Shown here: one piece after another, positions 1-14,984 of the stretch
How positions within the stretch are numbered: the stretch's first letter is position 1
How the letters are laid out: the number at the start of each line of letters is the position of its first letter
NCBI GenBank assembly: GCA_028023455.1
Contig: JAQFVV010006271.1
Span: 3,370,673-3,434,672, forward strand
DNA from: Epiperipatus broadwayi
Taxonomy: Eukaryota > Onychophora > Udeonychophora > Euonychophora > Peripatidae
Length of the DNA stretch: 64,000 nt
Reading direction: 5' to 3'
Notes under the pieces: generated by a model
Told to the model about the DNA's origin: nothing
What the model saw: the letters and a program-made list of their open reading frames with translations, nothing else
Databases searched by the model: none
Position numbers and translations under genes: made by a program

Positions 1-1485
1 CGATAACCAATCCATGCAAGCATCTATAAACAACTTAAATTTAATGCATTTTTATTTAGGGTCAAGTATGAATAGACCACATAGATTTGCATTTGAAAAT
101 AAAATATTCTATCCCTATTTAACCTTAGGCTAAAATTCGCAGTCAAACCGGCATCAATTCATCTGATACATCGATGTATTCAATGTAATACGGAATACGG
201 CAGCACCAAAAAGATTGAGAGAAGATATTGACTTTCATTAGATAGGAATATTACTTCTATCCAACGAGAAGAACAATAAAAAAAAACTGCATAGAAAGGA
301 ACTGCGCTCTGCGTCTTATAATTCCTTCCATAGGCAAAACGGGAGAGTGCGGCATATGAAGCAATTCTGCCAGTAGCGAATCTCCAACTACATCTACTAA
401 CTACATCAATATATCCAATCCATTGACCCAATCTAACAACGACACAAATAACCTAAGATTACTCTCCCCTAATATAACTTTACAAATCTATACAGCCATT
501 CACACCCGACTTAAGTTTAAAATTTATATAATTAATTTAACGAAAAACAAAAAAATCATGATAAAAACTTAAAGAATAAAAAATAAATAAATGGAAATGA
601 TTTTACATAAATAAGAAAAAAAATACATCAAATAACACTATTAATAAAGAATTTAGTTTTGTCAGATAGGATTCTATTTGTAACAATTAAATACTAGGAA
701 AGCTTAAAATTTAAAGTTCTTAGTGTTTTCAAATTAATATTGTTCGTTATATCTTATAAAGTTCTTACAGTTTTAGAAATGTTCATCTTTTACAGTTGCT
801 TGCCATTTGAAATACAGCGTTAAATTTCCCGATGATCCTGTGGTCCTCTGAATATAAGAAAAGCGATGTTTCATTTTTCCATTTTATAACAACTGAAGGG
901 ATTGAACATGCATCCTTCAATCTCTTCTCCCGCACCTCCGCACTAACATCTATCTGTCACATCATAATAATCATAATAACTCATTGATTAATAATTTCCA
1001 AATTTTCCTTTTATACGTATTCGAAGGATTGACTTGGCATTATGTCATCGATGTGATGATCCTTTCGCTGAGGTCCGATTTACCGATGGATTTCTTTCAT
1101 TAGCTATTTGTTTCTATTGTTTTCCTATCTGACCGATGTTTTTACATTTAAATGCCCAAGGCTGATTTACATTTGACTAATTAAATTTATCATTTCCATT
1201 TCTGATTAATTAACCTGTTTTCCAAATCAAAGATATATTTAAAGATATAATTTTATCTCCAAATCTTTTTAAGTTTTTGTTTTTAAAATACCTTTTCTAT
1301 TTTTAATACAGTTTTATTTTAATAATTTTTTTTATCTGTGCGATTTAATATATACGAGTTTAAGATGATATTTAATTTCAATTTTTAATTCTTAAAGAAA
1401 ATTTTTAAATGCGAACTTTTTAATTTACTTCCATGTTTAATAAATATAAAAAAAAACAATGTAACGAACGTCTATGATCATTACA

Positions 1486-1511
1486 ATATATATATATATA
1501 TATATATATAA
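1486..1511. repeat. (TA)n microsatellite
   Basis: An uninterrupted AT dinucleotide run of about 13 units. Confidence 0.9.
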
Positions 1512-3199
1512 TTATTATTGGGCTATGTAGGGTCAGTAGATTGGTGCTCCACATCATAATCTTAGTACACCTGTTGTTGTTTTTTATGTGGTAGATACAT
1601 TCTACAGAAAAAAATTGCACAAAATTAGACTTAACTTACCTTGAAAAATTTGGGATGTGTTCCATAATTTTCAAAAATTGATAAAAACCAAAGAAACAAG
1701 ATGAAATTGCTTTAAAATTTGCATAAAAATAAAAAATAAAGAATGACTAATAAAAAATTTCAAGTATTTGAAAAAAATAATACAAGACATTTTTTTTAAT
1801 TTTTTTATTAACTATTTAATTTTTTTCAATACAATATGTTTTTGTGTGTAATTTGTTTTATATTTTTTGTACAAATATTAATCATTATCACTATTTGGCA
1901 ATATGCAGGTTCGTTTGTGAACAGGTAAGAAATCAGATTCATTGCAAGAGGAAACACAAACAGCATAATAAATGTCGACTTCATTCTCACATTGCATTAG
2001 TGGTTTTCTTGTGCTAGTGTAATCAGTAATTAAATTTTGAGATAATTATTTTACTAATTGTTCATTAAGATCACAATATCCAGGCATAGAACTATTTAGC
2101 TCTCATTCGCAATTCATCACATTAACCAGAAAATGATTTTCTAATTGATTAAAAAGTTGAAGACTTTCTCGAATCATTTTTGCTTTGAAATGGACAGGTT
2201 CCACATCTGTTTTATTATTATTTTTAAATCTTTTATGGTATCTAAATTTGTTGCCAAACATTTTTCCAATAGGCATTTAAAGTATGTAAAATTTAATGTG
2301 TATATATAAAATGGGGAAATTCCGATTTTAAGTGAAATATGAACTTCTTTATCGCATAAAAGAAAACCAGATAAAAAGATATTAAAAAGGAATATGAGTT
2401 GCATAACTTCAAAATCGCATTTAAAAAATACACATAAAAAGAGACCCATGTGTATTTAAAACATCCAAATATCCTCATTTAATGGGGAAACTTTGGCTAG
2501 AATCAGAAATACCCCTGTGGCCTGCGACATCTACTTTGCTTGTAAATCATGACACCAATATTACTAAGTTGATCCATCTAATAATATGGCCAGTCAACCT
2601 CACACCATTATGCAATCTCATATTGTTTCATTATTCCTCACTTATGTTCAGCTTTCACCGCATTCTCTATATTTGCAGCTCTAAGTAATTTCTTAATTTA
2701 GCTCATACACAATAGTGTCCTAGTATTATTAAGCTTAAGTAATTAAAATATATTTGATTCAACCATGTAATTGATTGAGAGTATAAATTTTAAAACCTTA
2801 TGGGTTAAATGAGGTACACTATCTTTTTAGATCACCATGATCCTTGATTATATTTGTAAAAATGAGTAGATTATCTTTCATTCTAATATCACAACATGCA
2901 AGCTACCCTGTTCATGTTTTAATAAACATTTTCAAGTGATCACATCAGCAATGCTAAATTTTTGTTAGCTCTATCCATTTATTATATACATCTTTTTGTT
3001 TGTAATTGAAATGGAGCACATAACAGTACTCGGTTTGATAAAAAAAAAAAAAGATTTATTATTTTTTTATTAATTGTATTATTTATATTATTTAATTTGT
3101 GCAATTATGTTTTTGACTCATCTTAAGATAACATGTCATTTATTATTAATTGTAGAATTAATATGCTTCAGCAGATTGGTGATGGTAAAAGTCACTTTA

Positions 3200-3255
3200 A
3201 TATATATATATATATATATTATATATAGTGATATATATATATATATATATATATA
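3200..3255. repeat. Interrupted (TA)n microsatellite
   Basis: Two TA runs are separated by TTATATATAGTG. The short frames that cross it on both strands are products of the repeat. Confidence 0.9.
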
Positions 3256-4508
3256 GACTTGTATCAATTTCAATAAAACATAATGGCCTATGTGATCAAG
3301 TGTATGTCCAAAAACTATGTTAGGAGATGAAATGTGAACAATGCTATTTATTCTTATCTCCATTTTTTTCTAACTACATAGAACAAAGCAAGCATGCAAC
3401 ATCAGACTTTTTCTGATAAAGAAAACAATCCTATTAATTTTAAAATTAATATGCTTTATTTTATATGGTATGACATTATTATAATATAATTTGTATTTAA
3501 TAAGCTTTTTATTTTTTTGAAATTATAAGGTTAATATCATCAATTTTAGTTTTTGGCATATATTGTAATATTTTAAAATTATAAGCTTAGTATAATCAAT
3601 TTTACATTATTTCTACATATCTTATGGGCATATATTGTAATTTAATTTTTTTTTTCTTAAATTATAATGTTGGTATGATCAACTTTATTATTATTTCTAC
3701 ATGTGCTTATTGACATATATTGTAAAATAATTCATTGGGCATATATTGCAAAAAAAATCATATTTAATAAGGTTTTACTTTTTCAAAATTTATTCGTTCA
3801 TCCCCTCTTTTATATTTTGTATTTTTAGTCATATGACTTGATCAAACATTGTTGTAGGAATTTGCGATTTCATTTTTGAATTATTGATGTAAATTGTGAT
3901 TTTGTAATGAATGGCCATATCATGACCACACTTGGATTATTTAATTATATTTGTCATTTGCATGTGTCAGAAGTTGTTTTGGGTCATCTTTAGAATTCAA
4001 AATGGCAATGAGCACACTCTAAATCAGTACTGAATATTGTTTTCATGCAGATGTAAACATGTATTTTATTTTTTCTTTAATTATTTCATTAGTAATTTTA
4101 ATCAAGTATTTGATATTTTATTTGTTCTTAATTTTTAACCTTGTTCATGTATTTCCAAAAAAAATAATGTTAACATACTTTTCAATATGAACAGTTATTT
4201 ATTTTATGTACCAGTGGAAAATTAGAGAAGCCATTGAGCTACTTAAAAGGCCAGCTTGTATCAATAAGTGGGATGATACATGCAAACTTCCTCCTATTTG
4301 GAAATATTTTTTTAAAAAAACCTTCTTAATTTACCATTTTTGCTATTGGTGGAACTTTAACGTTTTTTTTTTTTAAATCAGTGATTGTAGAACCTCTACA
4401 GCTATCTTTCTACCTTTTATCACCCATTAGACGATATGTGTGGTCAAGTTGAAACGTTCATATATTAATATGTAAATTTTCTAACATGAATGAACCAACA
4501 ACATATGT

Positions 4509-4510
<2 letters not shown>

Positions 4511-4589
<79 letters not shown>
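4511..4589. repeat. Long (TA)n microsatellite
   Basis: A pure TA run of about 39 units. It is followed at once by GGCATGCTGATGATAAAG, which resembles the start of a hammerhead core but lacks the GAAA half (see the rejected list). Confidence 0.9.
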
Positions 4590-4595
<6 letters not shown>

Positions 4596-5406
4596 CTGAT
4601 GATAAAGTCAAAAGTTGACTATCACTTGATTACAACAGCAGTGCTTCTGTGTTCTTTTAAATTTGAAAATGACATAAAACACTAATATTATGTCCATGTG
4701 ACATGTGATCACTCAACTGAATACTTGACAAAATTTTCACAAATTGACAAAAAATGTGATTATTTTTAATTATTCAATCTAGAAGTAATTCAAACCTTAA
4801 CATTTTAGATAAAGTAACTTTCTTACAAGACTAAAATAAAGTTATCTGAATAAAAAAGAATCCATAGTTGTTCAATGCCTTGAGATAAATATGATGAAGA
4901 AGATACATGTTATTCTAGAGCAAAATTCTCAATTTGGTTAATATAATACAAGGGTAGTCTATTTTTATAAAATGGCATTAAACGTTCCTTTACTTTTTCA
5001 ACAACTAATAATAGTATGCATTATTATTAAAAGCCAATGTAAATTTAATTTCAAGTTGGATAACCAGGACTATTCTAAGGCATTGGGAATAGCAAAAAGT
5101 GCAGTTCTATTAGGATTAATTTAATTTAGTAACACCATTGTATAAAATATAAAAGTCAGTGTTATAAAACATATCCAACGTATTTGACGTGTAAAGAAAA
5201 CAATTTCTGCTATTTGTAAATAATTAATGATAAATATAACAACTATAACAAGAAAAAGTTTAAACTGACATGAATGGAAAGCATGATATACATTTAACAT
5301 GATTTAAAAAAAAAACAATATCATAAAGCCTATTCTGATAATTCATTTTTTTATTTTCCTAATATTAAATATAGTTGAAATATTACTTATTTAAAATTAT
5401 ATATAT

Positions 5407-6444
5407 TTAGCTATTAAAATAGACCATAAAGAGAGATCTAAATTCGTTGTGAGTAATGAAATAAACATAAAATGGAATTATAAAAGTAATGTATTCTGCA
5501 ACACAAGAAACTATCGCTAAATTAATACATAAGTAACAGTCTATTACACGGTGATGTAAAATATTAGTAATAAAGCCGGAAACACCTGTTATAGATATAA
5601 AAAAGCTAGTAATTACTTGCATTGCCAACATTCCATTTAAAAGAATAAACATTGATTTCATTTGTTGAAAATTAACATTACATTTGTCATGGCTTACAAA
5701 TTTAACTCGATTGACTTTAATTTTCTGATATTTCCATATTATTGCAATATTTAAAATGAAAGATGACATCAAAGGAAAAACAACAGTAAGACTAAATGTA
5801 AGACCCAACAAAAATCGATTCCCACGAAATTGATAATTTTCCCATGTTATTCCCAAAATAGTAGTTTCATGGCCACCATTACAAATAACACGGTAAAAGT
5901 CAAGCGAATCTTTCAAATGTAGATTTAGTAAAATACAAATAACTAAAGAAATCAACATAATTTTATTAATAACACTTGATGAAATCCAGGATCTGTAATT
6001 ACTGTGGGGATAAAAAAGAGATAAAAATCGATAAGTTGTTATCAGGAATATTAAGGAATAATTACATCCCGTTATAGATAATATAAATGGAAAAAATACT
6101 TTTGAAAGATAATAATTAATAATAAAGTGACTATTACTTAAATAATAACAATAGATTACCAATGGCAAATAGGAATTGGTTAATAAGAAATCAAAAAAAG
6201 TTGAAATCATAAAAGCATTTCTCATTTGCAAGTCCAGGGTCATTTTTTTGAATATCAGCATGCTTAACAAATTCCCTACAAATCCAATGCCCCATCCGAA
6301 TGGTAAAACGAATTTAATTATAATAATTACAACGGGCCATGATGTTATTAAAAGAGTGTAGCTATTCAAGCTAATATTTGTATAAACAGAGCAATTTTTC
6401 AAAAACATGAAAAAACACAATTTTACAATAACATGTATAATCAA
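5407..6444 (-). CDS. Rhodopsin-family (class A) G-protein-coupled receptor, neuropeptide-receptor-like
   Basis: A single intronless frame of 345 residues, about the usual length for a class A receptor, with seven hydrophobic segments. Visible landmarks are an N-terminal glycosylation-type site (NIS, residue 23), GN in TM1 (57-58), Asp85 in TM2, TYR at 137-139 where most class A receptors have DRY, a proline in the following loop (P146), Cys188 in extracellular loop 2, Pro224 in TM5, and IPFYVY (323-328) in place of NPxxY in TM7, followed by NEFR at the start of the tail. The layout resembles invertebrate FMRFamide-receptor-like proteins, but ligand and G protein cannot be told. The plasma membrane is the expected location. 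The first Met lies in a hydrophobic leader; Met13 is an alternative start. No neighbour is linked to it. It could be a retrocopy, but the frame is intact. The class is fairly sure, the subfamily is not. Confidence 0.75.
   Translation of the reverse strand: MIIHVIVKLCFFMFLKNCSVYTNISLNSYTLLITSWPVVIIIIKFVLPFGWGIGFVGNLLSMLIFKKMTLDLQMRNAFMISTFFDFLLTNSYLPLVIYCYYLSNSHFIINYYLSKVFFPFILSITGCNYSLIFLITTYRFLSLFYPHSNYRSWISSSVINKIMLISLVICILLNLHLKDSLDFYRVICNGGHETTILGITWENYQFRGNRFLLGLTFSLTVVFPLMSSFILNIAIIWKYQKIKVNRVKFVSHDKCNVNFQQMKSMFILLNGMLAMQVITSFFISITGVSGFITNILHHRVIDCYLCINLAIVSCVAEYITFIIPFYVYFITHNEFRSLFMVYFNS

Positions 6445-8754
<2,310 letters not shown>

Positions 8755-8825
<71 letters not shown>
8755..8825. 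repeat. (TA)n microsatellite at the 5' edge of the 2.55 kb repeat
   Basis: A TA run with one TTA interruption. The first base of the long direct repeat follows immediately. Confidence 0.9.
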
Positions 8826-8826
<1 letters not shown>

Positions 8827-9889
8827 AAGCAGTTGGATCTGAGTTTGATCCTAGCTTCATGACATCTAGCCATAAGCCTGCTTTAAACCCTAGTACTAAC
8901 CTTAAATTTCTGATGCAATGGGGCTTTATAAGTTCAATCCATGCTAATTTCCATAAAGAATAACTTATTTCATAAATGCGTATTTAAAATTAATTAGTTT
9001 CAGATTTAAATTAACTGCGTGGATTGTGCGTATATATTTGTAAATTTTAAATATATATATATATATAATTGTTTGAAAGTTTCATTGCATCGGGAATGTT
9101 TGATTTTATTTTTAAATAATTTGCCAAAGTTTTATTGATTAAAAGCTACATTCTTTCGATAAGCTTTCAGATTTTCCCTTTCCAAAAACAACAGTTAAAG
9201 TTTTATTAATTAGAAAAAAAGATAAGGATTCCCTAATTAAAATTATGTTCTGATTTTAAGAATTCATTTTCTAATTAGAAAATGAATTCAAGTTAATGAG
9301 TTTGAAAGCCTTATCAAAGGAATGTATCTAAAAACATTGATAATGAAAGAAGCACTAGCCTGAAGGCATCAAATACACATACATAGCTCTGAAAAGTTGA
9401 GGGGGAGAAGCCATATTTGTTGCAGAAAAGTGTAAATTATGTGCTGTTCAAAATCATGTTTTCAAATAGTGTTTCGATTATGGCGAAGGGCTAGAACATC
9501 AGGAATCTGGCTACAGTTCCTGAAGCCTTTGAGAATCTTCAGTGAAGTTGCTAAATTTCTTACAGACAAATCATGCTGCCAAAATCAAATAAAATGCTTT
9601 TCAAATAATCAATCAAATGGTGCCTACATTTTTTTACCAACTCGGATGTGTAACTTAAGGATACAGCCCGGAAGAAATGGGTAATATATTTCCATATGAA
9701 CCTTAAACTTTCTGGCCAGTTCCGAACTTTACTTTACACTCCCTTTAAGAGCACTTTTCATTCTATAAATGTCATAATCTCTGCGTAATAATCTCTGGGT
9801 AAACTTACTTTTATTTATGCTATTATATCATAATTCTCTCAACCTCTAGTCTTTAAACTTTCCCTTTTCTTACTTGGCGGTTCATTTAT

Positions 9890-9920
<31 letters not shown>

Positions 9921-11371
9921 GCGTGCTTTATTAATGTCATTTATTTTTAATTATATGCCAATAATCTTTCGACTCGATGAGCTCCTTTGTTCTATTTACC
10001 TCACGCAAATAATATAATATTAATTCTAGTAGTAGTTTTCACCCATTAGAAATAAATTTGTAAGTTCTATCAATCATAGAGTCAAAATAAATTATTACAT
10101 GTTTACTATTTTTATAATTGGCTAATAATAAATTATTAGCTCCGCTTCCAATCTATGCCTCAGCTATTTTCTTGTATTCACCAATGTATATTTATTCAAA
10201 TATAATCTTAAAATGTTTTTTGCAAAGGGAAGATAAAGGAATCAAATAAATATATTATAATTCAACTTTGTTATTTTCTAATAAGATTCAAGAAGGGCAC
10301 GATGATTGGGGCATAATTAATATGATTTACAAATACTTTAAAATAGTTTTACTTAAAAGCTCGTTTGGCTTTAATTCATTTGATCAAGTCATCATGTAGA
10401 ACATTCTATAATTGGATTTTAGTTCTCCAACAATAACTAGTAAGTCATCATCTTGAAAATTGTTGATGTAGGGCAATCTTCCGCTCTGTTAGGCTGATCG
10501 GTGATAATATTTCTGTTATTTTAAATTATCGAGGAAGAAAGCACTTCCTCTCCCGTTCATATTAGTCAAAGGGCATAAGACTTGTCAGATGCAAGCCCCC
10601 ATAGGACTTCGATTATTGACTAGCCACAGTCTTTCAATTTCACTTTATAGCTCATAATTCGTCAGCACCGTTACCTCTCTGTTCCAATAAAGCCCGCTCT
10701 GATGCTCGTAATTCGTGATAAAGTGATGTCAATTAAAGTCAAGCAAATTTTCAGTTACCTAGAAGTAAATAAGTTCCTCTTCATGAATGGATTTGCGAAT
10801 GTGAAAATAAATCTCACATTCTTCTGTATAAAATAATAATCTTAATTTCCTTTACAACTGAATACCTTTATCTGCCTTTATTTTCTTGTTGGGGGCATAG
10901 ACATAAAATTCCAAAATATTGCATAATATTCATTTACATATAATAAGGACCACCACTCTTATTATAATTATAAATTTTGTTTAAGGATTAGAATTAATTA
11001 ACTTAATCTTTATTTAAAATTCAAACCAAACAAATTATTATTAAATATTTTCTAAACACACTTGGTTTCTTAGTTCTTAATTCTTTCATAATTATTTTAA
11101 TGTTAATACTCATTGTCTGTGTTGGCAACCCGAACATATACATATGATTCGATTTAAAATTATCTTTTAGTTAATTTATTATCCGATATTAATGTCAGTT
11201 CAAGTGTCTCTAATCCTCACCAACAATTGAGCTTGTTTCTTGGCGAAAAGCACTGTGCTGTCGATTAGATTTCTACTAATTAGAGCTGGTGAGTTGGGTT
11301 TGAATTCAGTTTGAACCAACTGAGTTTGGATCCAACTTGCAGTTTAGGTAGTGGGTTTTTCGATTGGTACA
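8826..11371. repeat. 2.55 kb dispersed repeat, copy A
   Basis: It is the partner of the copy at 11866-14443. Both begin GAAGCAG(T/C)(T/C)GGATCTGAG and end TTTTTCGATTGGTACA, and both follow the same order throughout with substitutions and small indels. I find no terminal inverted repeats, no coding capacity shared by both copies and no recognisable protein. GTTTGATCC near the start differs by one base from a tRNA B-box (GWTCRANNC), but no A-box is convincing. Open frames such as 9439-9684 plus are not conserved in copy B. An internal (TA)n at about 9888-9916 also occurs, shorter, in copy B. It may be a non-autonomous transposon or part of a larger element. Confidence 0.85.
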
Positions 11372-11448
11372 GACTACGACCATTATCAAAAATTAAAACC
11401 ATACATGCCACCTGATATGGGGAAAAAATAGGACAACCATTAAATGAC

Positions 11449-11492
<44 letters not shown>

Positions 11493-11865
11493 CCTGTATA
11501 TATATATATATATATACAGACAACCAACTGACATGACCATAGGGAAAATGAGACTTGATTAACGGACCTTATTATAAGCTAGATATTAAAAAAATGATCA
11601 CAATGAGACATATATAATTTTGCAGGTTGTACAGATGATATTATTCACTCTCATGCTGTTCTCCCATTCATATAATTAATTATACATATATTTTATCTTA
11701 TTACTTTTCTTTGAATATTTTTTTTAACTAACAAATCTTTTACTAATGAACATTTAAAAATAATCTCATGAAAACATTTTTAAGTCGAGTACACGTATGC
11801 GAATGTATCACACATAAGTAAAGAAATTTTTTTTTCATTGTTTTTTTTTTGAAGTGAAATAAAAT
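11372..11865. other. Spacer between the two 2.55 kb repeat copies, with two (TA)n tracts
   Basis: It contains TA runs at 11451-11490 and 11497-11516 and an A/T-rich tail ending in poly-T just before copy B. Nothing else is recognisable. Confidence 0.6.
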
Positions 11866-14440
11866 GAAGCAGTCGGATCTGAGTTTGATCCTAGATTCAT
11901 GACATCTAGCCATAAGCCCATTTCAAACCCTAGTACTAAACTTAAATTTCTGATGCAATGGGGCTTTATACGTTCAATCCACGCTAATTTCCATAAAGAA
12001 TAACTTATTTCATAAATGCATATTTAAAATTAATTAGTTTCTGATTTAACTAAACTGTGTGGATTGTGTGTATATATTTGTAAATTTTAAATATATATAA
12101 TTGTTCAAAATTTTCATTACATTGGGAATGTTTGATTTTATTTTTAAATAATTTGCCAAAGTTTTATTGATTAAAAGCTACATTCTTTCAATAAGCTTTC
12201 AGATTTTCCCTTTCCAAAATATCAGTTAAAGTTTTATTAATTAGAAAAAAGATGAGGATTTCCTAATTAAAATCATTTTCTGATTTTAAGAATTCATTTT
12301 CTAATTAGAAAATGAATTCAAGTTAATGATTTTGAAAGCTTTATCGAAGGAATGATCTAAAAACATTGATAATGAAAGAAGCGCTAGCCCGAAGGCATAA
12401 AATACACATATATAGCTCTGAAAAGTTGGGGGAGAAGCCATCTTTGTTGCAGAAAAGTGCCAGTAAATTATGTGCTGTTCAAAATCATGAATTAAAATAG
12501 TGTTTCGATTATGGTGAAAGGCTAGAACATCAGGAATCTGGCTATGGTTCCCGAAGCCTTTGAGAATCTTCAATGAAGCTGCTAAATTCTTTACAGACAA
12601 ATCATGCTGCCAAAATCAAATAAAATGCTGTTCAAATAATCAATCAAATGGTGCCTACATTTTTTTACCAACTCAGATGTATAACTTAAGGATCCAGCCT
12701 GGAAGAAATGGGTAATATATTTCCATAATGAACCTTAAACTTTCTGGCCAGTACTGAACTTTACTCTTCACTCCCTTTAAAAGCACTTTTCATTCTACAA
12801 ATGTCATAATCTCTGCGTAATAATCTCTGTGTAAACTTACTTTTATTTACGCTATTATATTGTAATTCTCTCAACCTCTAGTCTTTAAACTTTCCCTTTT
12901 CTTACTTGGCGGTTCATTTATTATATATATATATATATATGCGTGTGTGTGCTTTATTAATGTCGTTTATTTTTAATTATATGCCAATAATCTTTCAGCT
13001 CGATGAGCTCCTTTGTTCTATTTGCCTCATGCACATAATATAATATTAATTCCAGTAGTAGTTCTCACCCATTAGAACTAAATTTATAAGTTCTATCAAG
13101 CATCGAGTTGAAATAAATTATTACATGTTTACTATTTTTATAATTGGCTAATAATAAATTATTAGCTCCACTTCCAATCTATGCCTCAGCTATTTTCTCA
13201 TATTCACCAATGAATATTTATTCAAATATAATCTTAAAATGTTTTTTGCAAAGGGCCGATAAAGGAATCAAATAAATATATTCTAATTCAACTTTGTATA
13301 TTTTTTATTAAGATTCAGGAAGGGCACGATGATTGGGGCATAGTTAATAGTATTTACAAATACTTTAAAATAGTTTTACTTAAAAGCTCCTTTGGCTTTA
13401 ATTCATTTGATCAAGTCATCACATAGAGCATTCTATAATTGGGTTTTATTTCTCCAACGGTGACTAGTAAGTCATCATCTTGAACGCTGCTGACATAGGG
13501 CAATCTTCCACTCCGTTAGGCTGGTCAATGATAATATTTCTGTTATTTTAAATTATCGAGGAAGAAAGCACTTCCTCACCCATTCATATTAGTCAAAGGG
13601 CACAAGACTTTTCAGATGCAAGCCGCCATAGAACTTCAATTATCGACTAGCCATCGTCTTTCAATTTCACTTTATAGCTCATAATTTATCAGCATCATTA
13701 CCTCTCTGTTCCGGTAATGCCCGCTCTGATGCTCGTAATTTGTGATGAAGTGATTTCAATTAAAGTCAAGCAAATTCTCAGTTATCTCGAAGTAAATAAG
13801 TTTTTTTAATAAAGATTAAAGTTATGCCCTAAAATACGTATCTTGCTCTTCATGAATGGATTTGCGAATATGAAAATAAATCTCACATACTTCTGTATAA
13901 AATAATAATCTTAATTTTTTTTACAACTGAATACCTTTATCTGCCTTTATTTTCTTGTTGGGGGTATAGACTTAGAATTCCAAAATATTGCGTAATACTC
14001 ATTAGCATATAATAAGGACCACCAGTCTTATTATAATTATAAATTTTGTTTAAGGACTAGAATTAATTAACTTCATCTTTATTTAAAATTCAAACCAAAC
14101 AAATTATTATTATTAAATATTTTCTAAACACATTTGGTTTCTTAGTTCTTAATTCTTTCATAATTATTTTAATGTTAATACTCGCTGTCTGTGTTGGCAA
14201 CACGAACACATACATAAGATTCGATTTAAAATTATCTTTTAGTTAATTTATTATCTGATATTAGTGTCAGTTCAAGGATCTCTAATCCGCACCAACCATT
14301 GAGCTAGTTTCTTGGTGCATAGGACTGTGCCGTCGATTAGATTTTTACTAATCTGAGATGGTGAGTTGGGTTTGAATTCAGTTTGAACCAACTGAGTTTG
14401 GATCTGACTTGTAGTTTAGGTGGTGGGTTTTTCGATTGGT

Positions 14441-14443
<3 letters not shown>
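11866..14443. repeat. 2.55 kb dispersed repeat, copy B
   Basis: Direct-orientation partner of 8826-11371. The main difference is an extra ~50 bp at about 13800-13850 that copy A lacks. The minus-strand open frame at 12301-12600 is not kept open in copy A, so it is unlikely to be a gene. Copy B ends directly on a (TA)n tract, whereas copy A begins directly after one. Confidence 0.85.

Positions 14444-14472
<29 letters not shown>
14444..14472. repeat. (TA)n tract between repeat copy B and the degenerate ribozyme monomer
   Basis: A pure TA run that ends in TATG where the satellite-like monomer begins. Confidence 0.9.
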
Positions 14473-14476
<4 letters not shown>

Positions 14477-14870
14477 CATTAGATGGAACTTACAACTAGT
14501 TCCAAATCAAGCTTTAATTATAAGTGCCAACAGAAAAAGAATTCAAAATCTCTATCAGAAAAATCCACATCTCCATACAAGTTGATTTCAAGTTTAGTTT
14601 AATGACTCACCTCCATGAAGAGTAAGGATTTCAAAAACTAGATCCAAAACTCCAACTCAGAGCACTTATTCAATACATTACTATCAGTTTCAAAACTTGG
14701 ATTTTTCAGACATGTAAATATCTTAAATCCAGCATTACAAATCAGATAGCTATATGGGTCTAAACTCAGCTGAGTTTCACCATATATCAATAGCTAAAGC
14801 AACATTACATCCCAAAAACATTCAAGTGTACACTTATAATAATTAATAAAACAAGACACAAATTGTGCAA

Positions 14871-14872
<2 letters not shown>
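14473..14872 (-). repeat. Degenerate single monomer of the hammerhead satellite family
   Basis: A 400 bp segment collinear with the satellite unit at 18-25 kb. It starts TGTTCATTAGATGG (compare TGTCCAAAAGATGG), then shares in the same order GATTTCAAG, CTAGATC, the stretch around GGATTTTTCAGACATG, GATAGCTATATGGGTCT, a TTTCACCATAT word and GTACACTTAT. The ribozyme half-core GAAA (minus strand) survives, but the CTGANGA half does not. It is one complete unit with (TA)n directly on both sides, which suggests an old independent insertion. The strand given is that of the ribozyme sense in the related arrays. Confidence 0.75.

Positions 14873-14965
<93 letters not shown>
14873..14965. repeat. Long (TA)n microsatellite
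   Basis: About 46 pure TA units between the degenerate monomer and the Penelope-like remnant. Confidence 0.95.
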
Positions 14966-14967
<2 letters not shown>

Positions 14968-14984
14968 AATTTTTGTTGAAGGAA

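Larger units (their letters stand above)
1..5406. other. AT-rich intergenic DNA, no recognisable gene
   Basis: I find no reading frame with recognisable protein character. The short open frames here (for example 180-431 minus and 2174-2449 minus) show no domain, no codon pattern and no neighbouring support. The stretch holds (TA)n tracts at about 1486-1511, 3200-3255 and 4511-4589. Between 3460 and 3760 several short, similar segments containing ATATTGTAA and GTTGGTATGATCAA-like words suggest an old, decayed short-period repeat, which I could not delimit. Confidence 0.6.

Noticed and set aside
180-431. 83-codon minus-strand frame near the window start
   Set aside because: No domain, and the length is expected by chance. 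It might be an exon fragment, but there is nothing to support that.
4586-4640. CTGATGA followed by a strong AGTCAA/TTGACT hairpin, suggesting another hammerhead
   Set aside because: No GAAA follows the hairpin, and no closing stem I is present.
8830-8860. tRNA-derived SINE head at the start of the 2.55 kb repeat (B-box-like GTTTGATCC)
   Set aside because: One-box similarity with a mismatch and no A-box at the proper spacing. Too weak to call.
10620-10680. Minus-strand CTGACGA ... GAAA in 2.55 kb repeat copy A
   Set aside because: Stem II does not form well, no stem I closes it, and copy B has CTGATAA at the same place.
12301-12600. 99-codon minus-strand frame in the 2.55 kb repeat, and 81-codon plus frame 9439-9684
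   Set aside because: Each is open in one copy only, with stops or shifts in the other, and neither has a recognisable motif.
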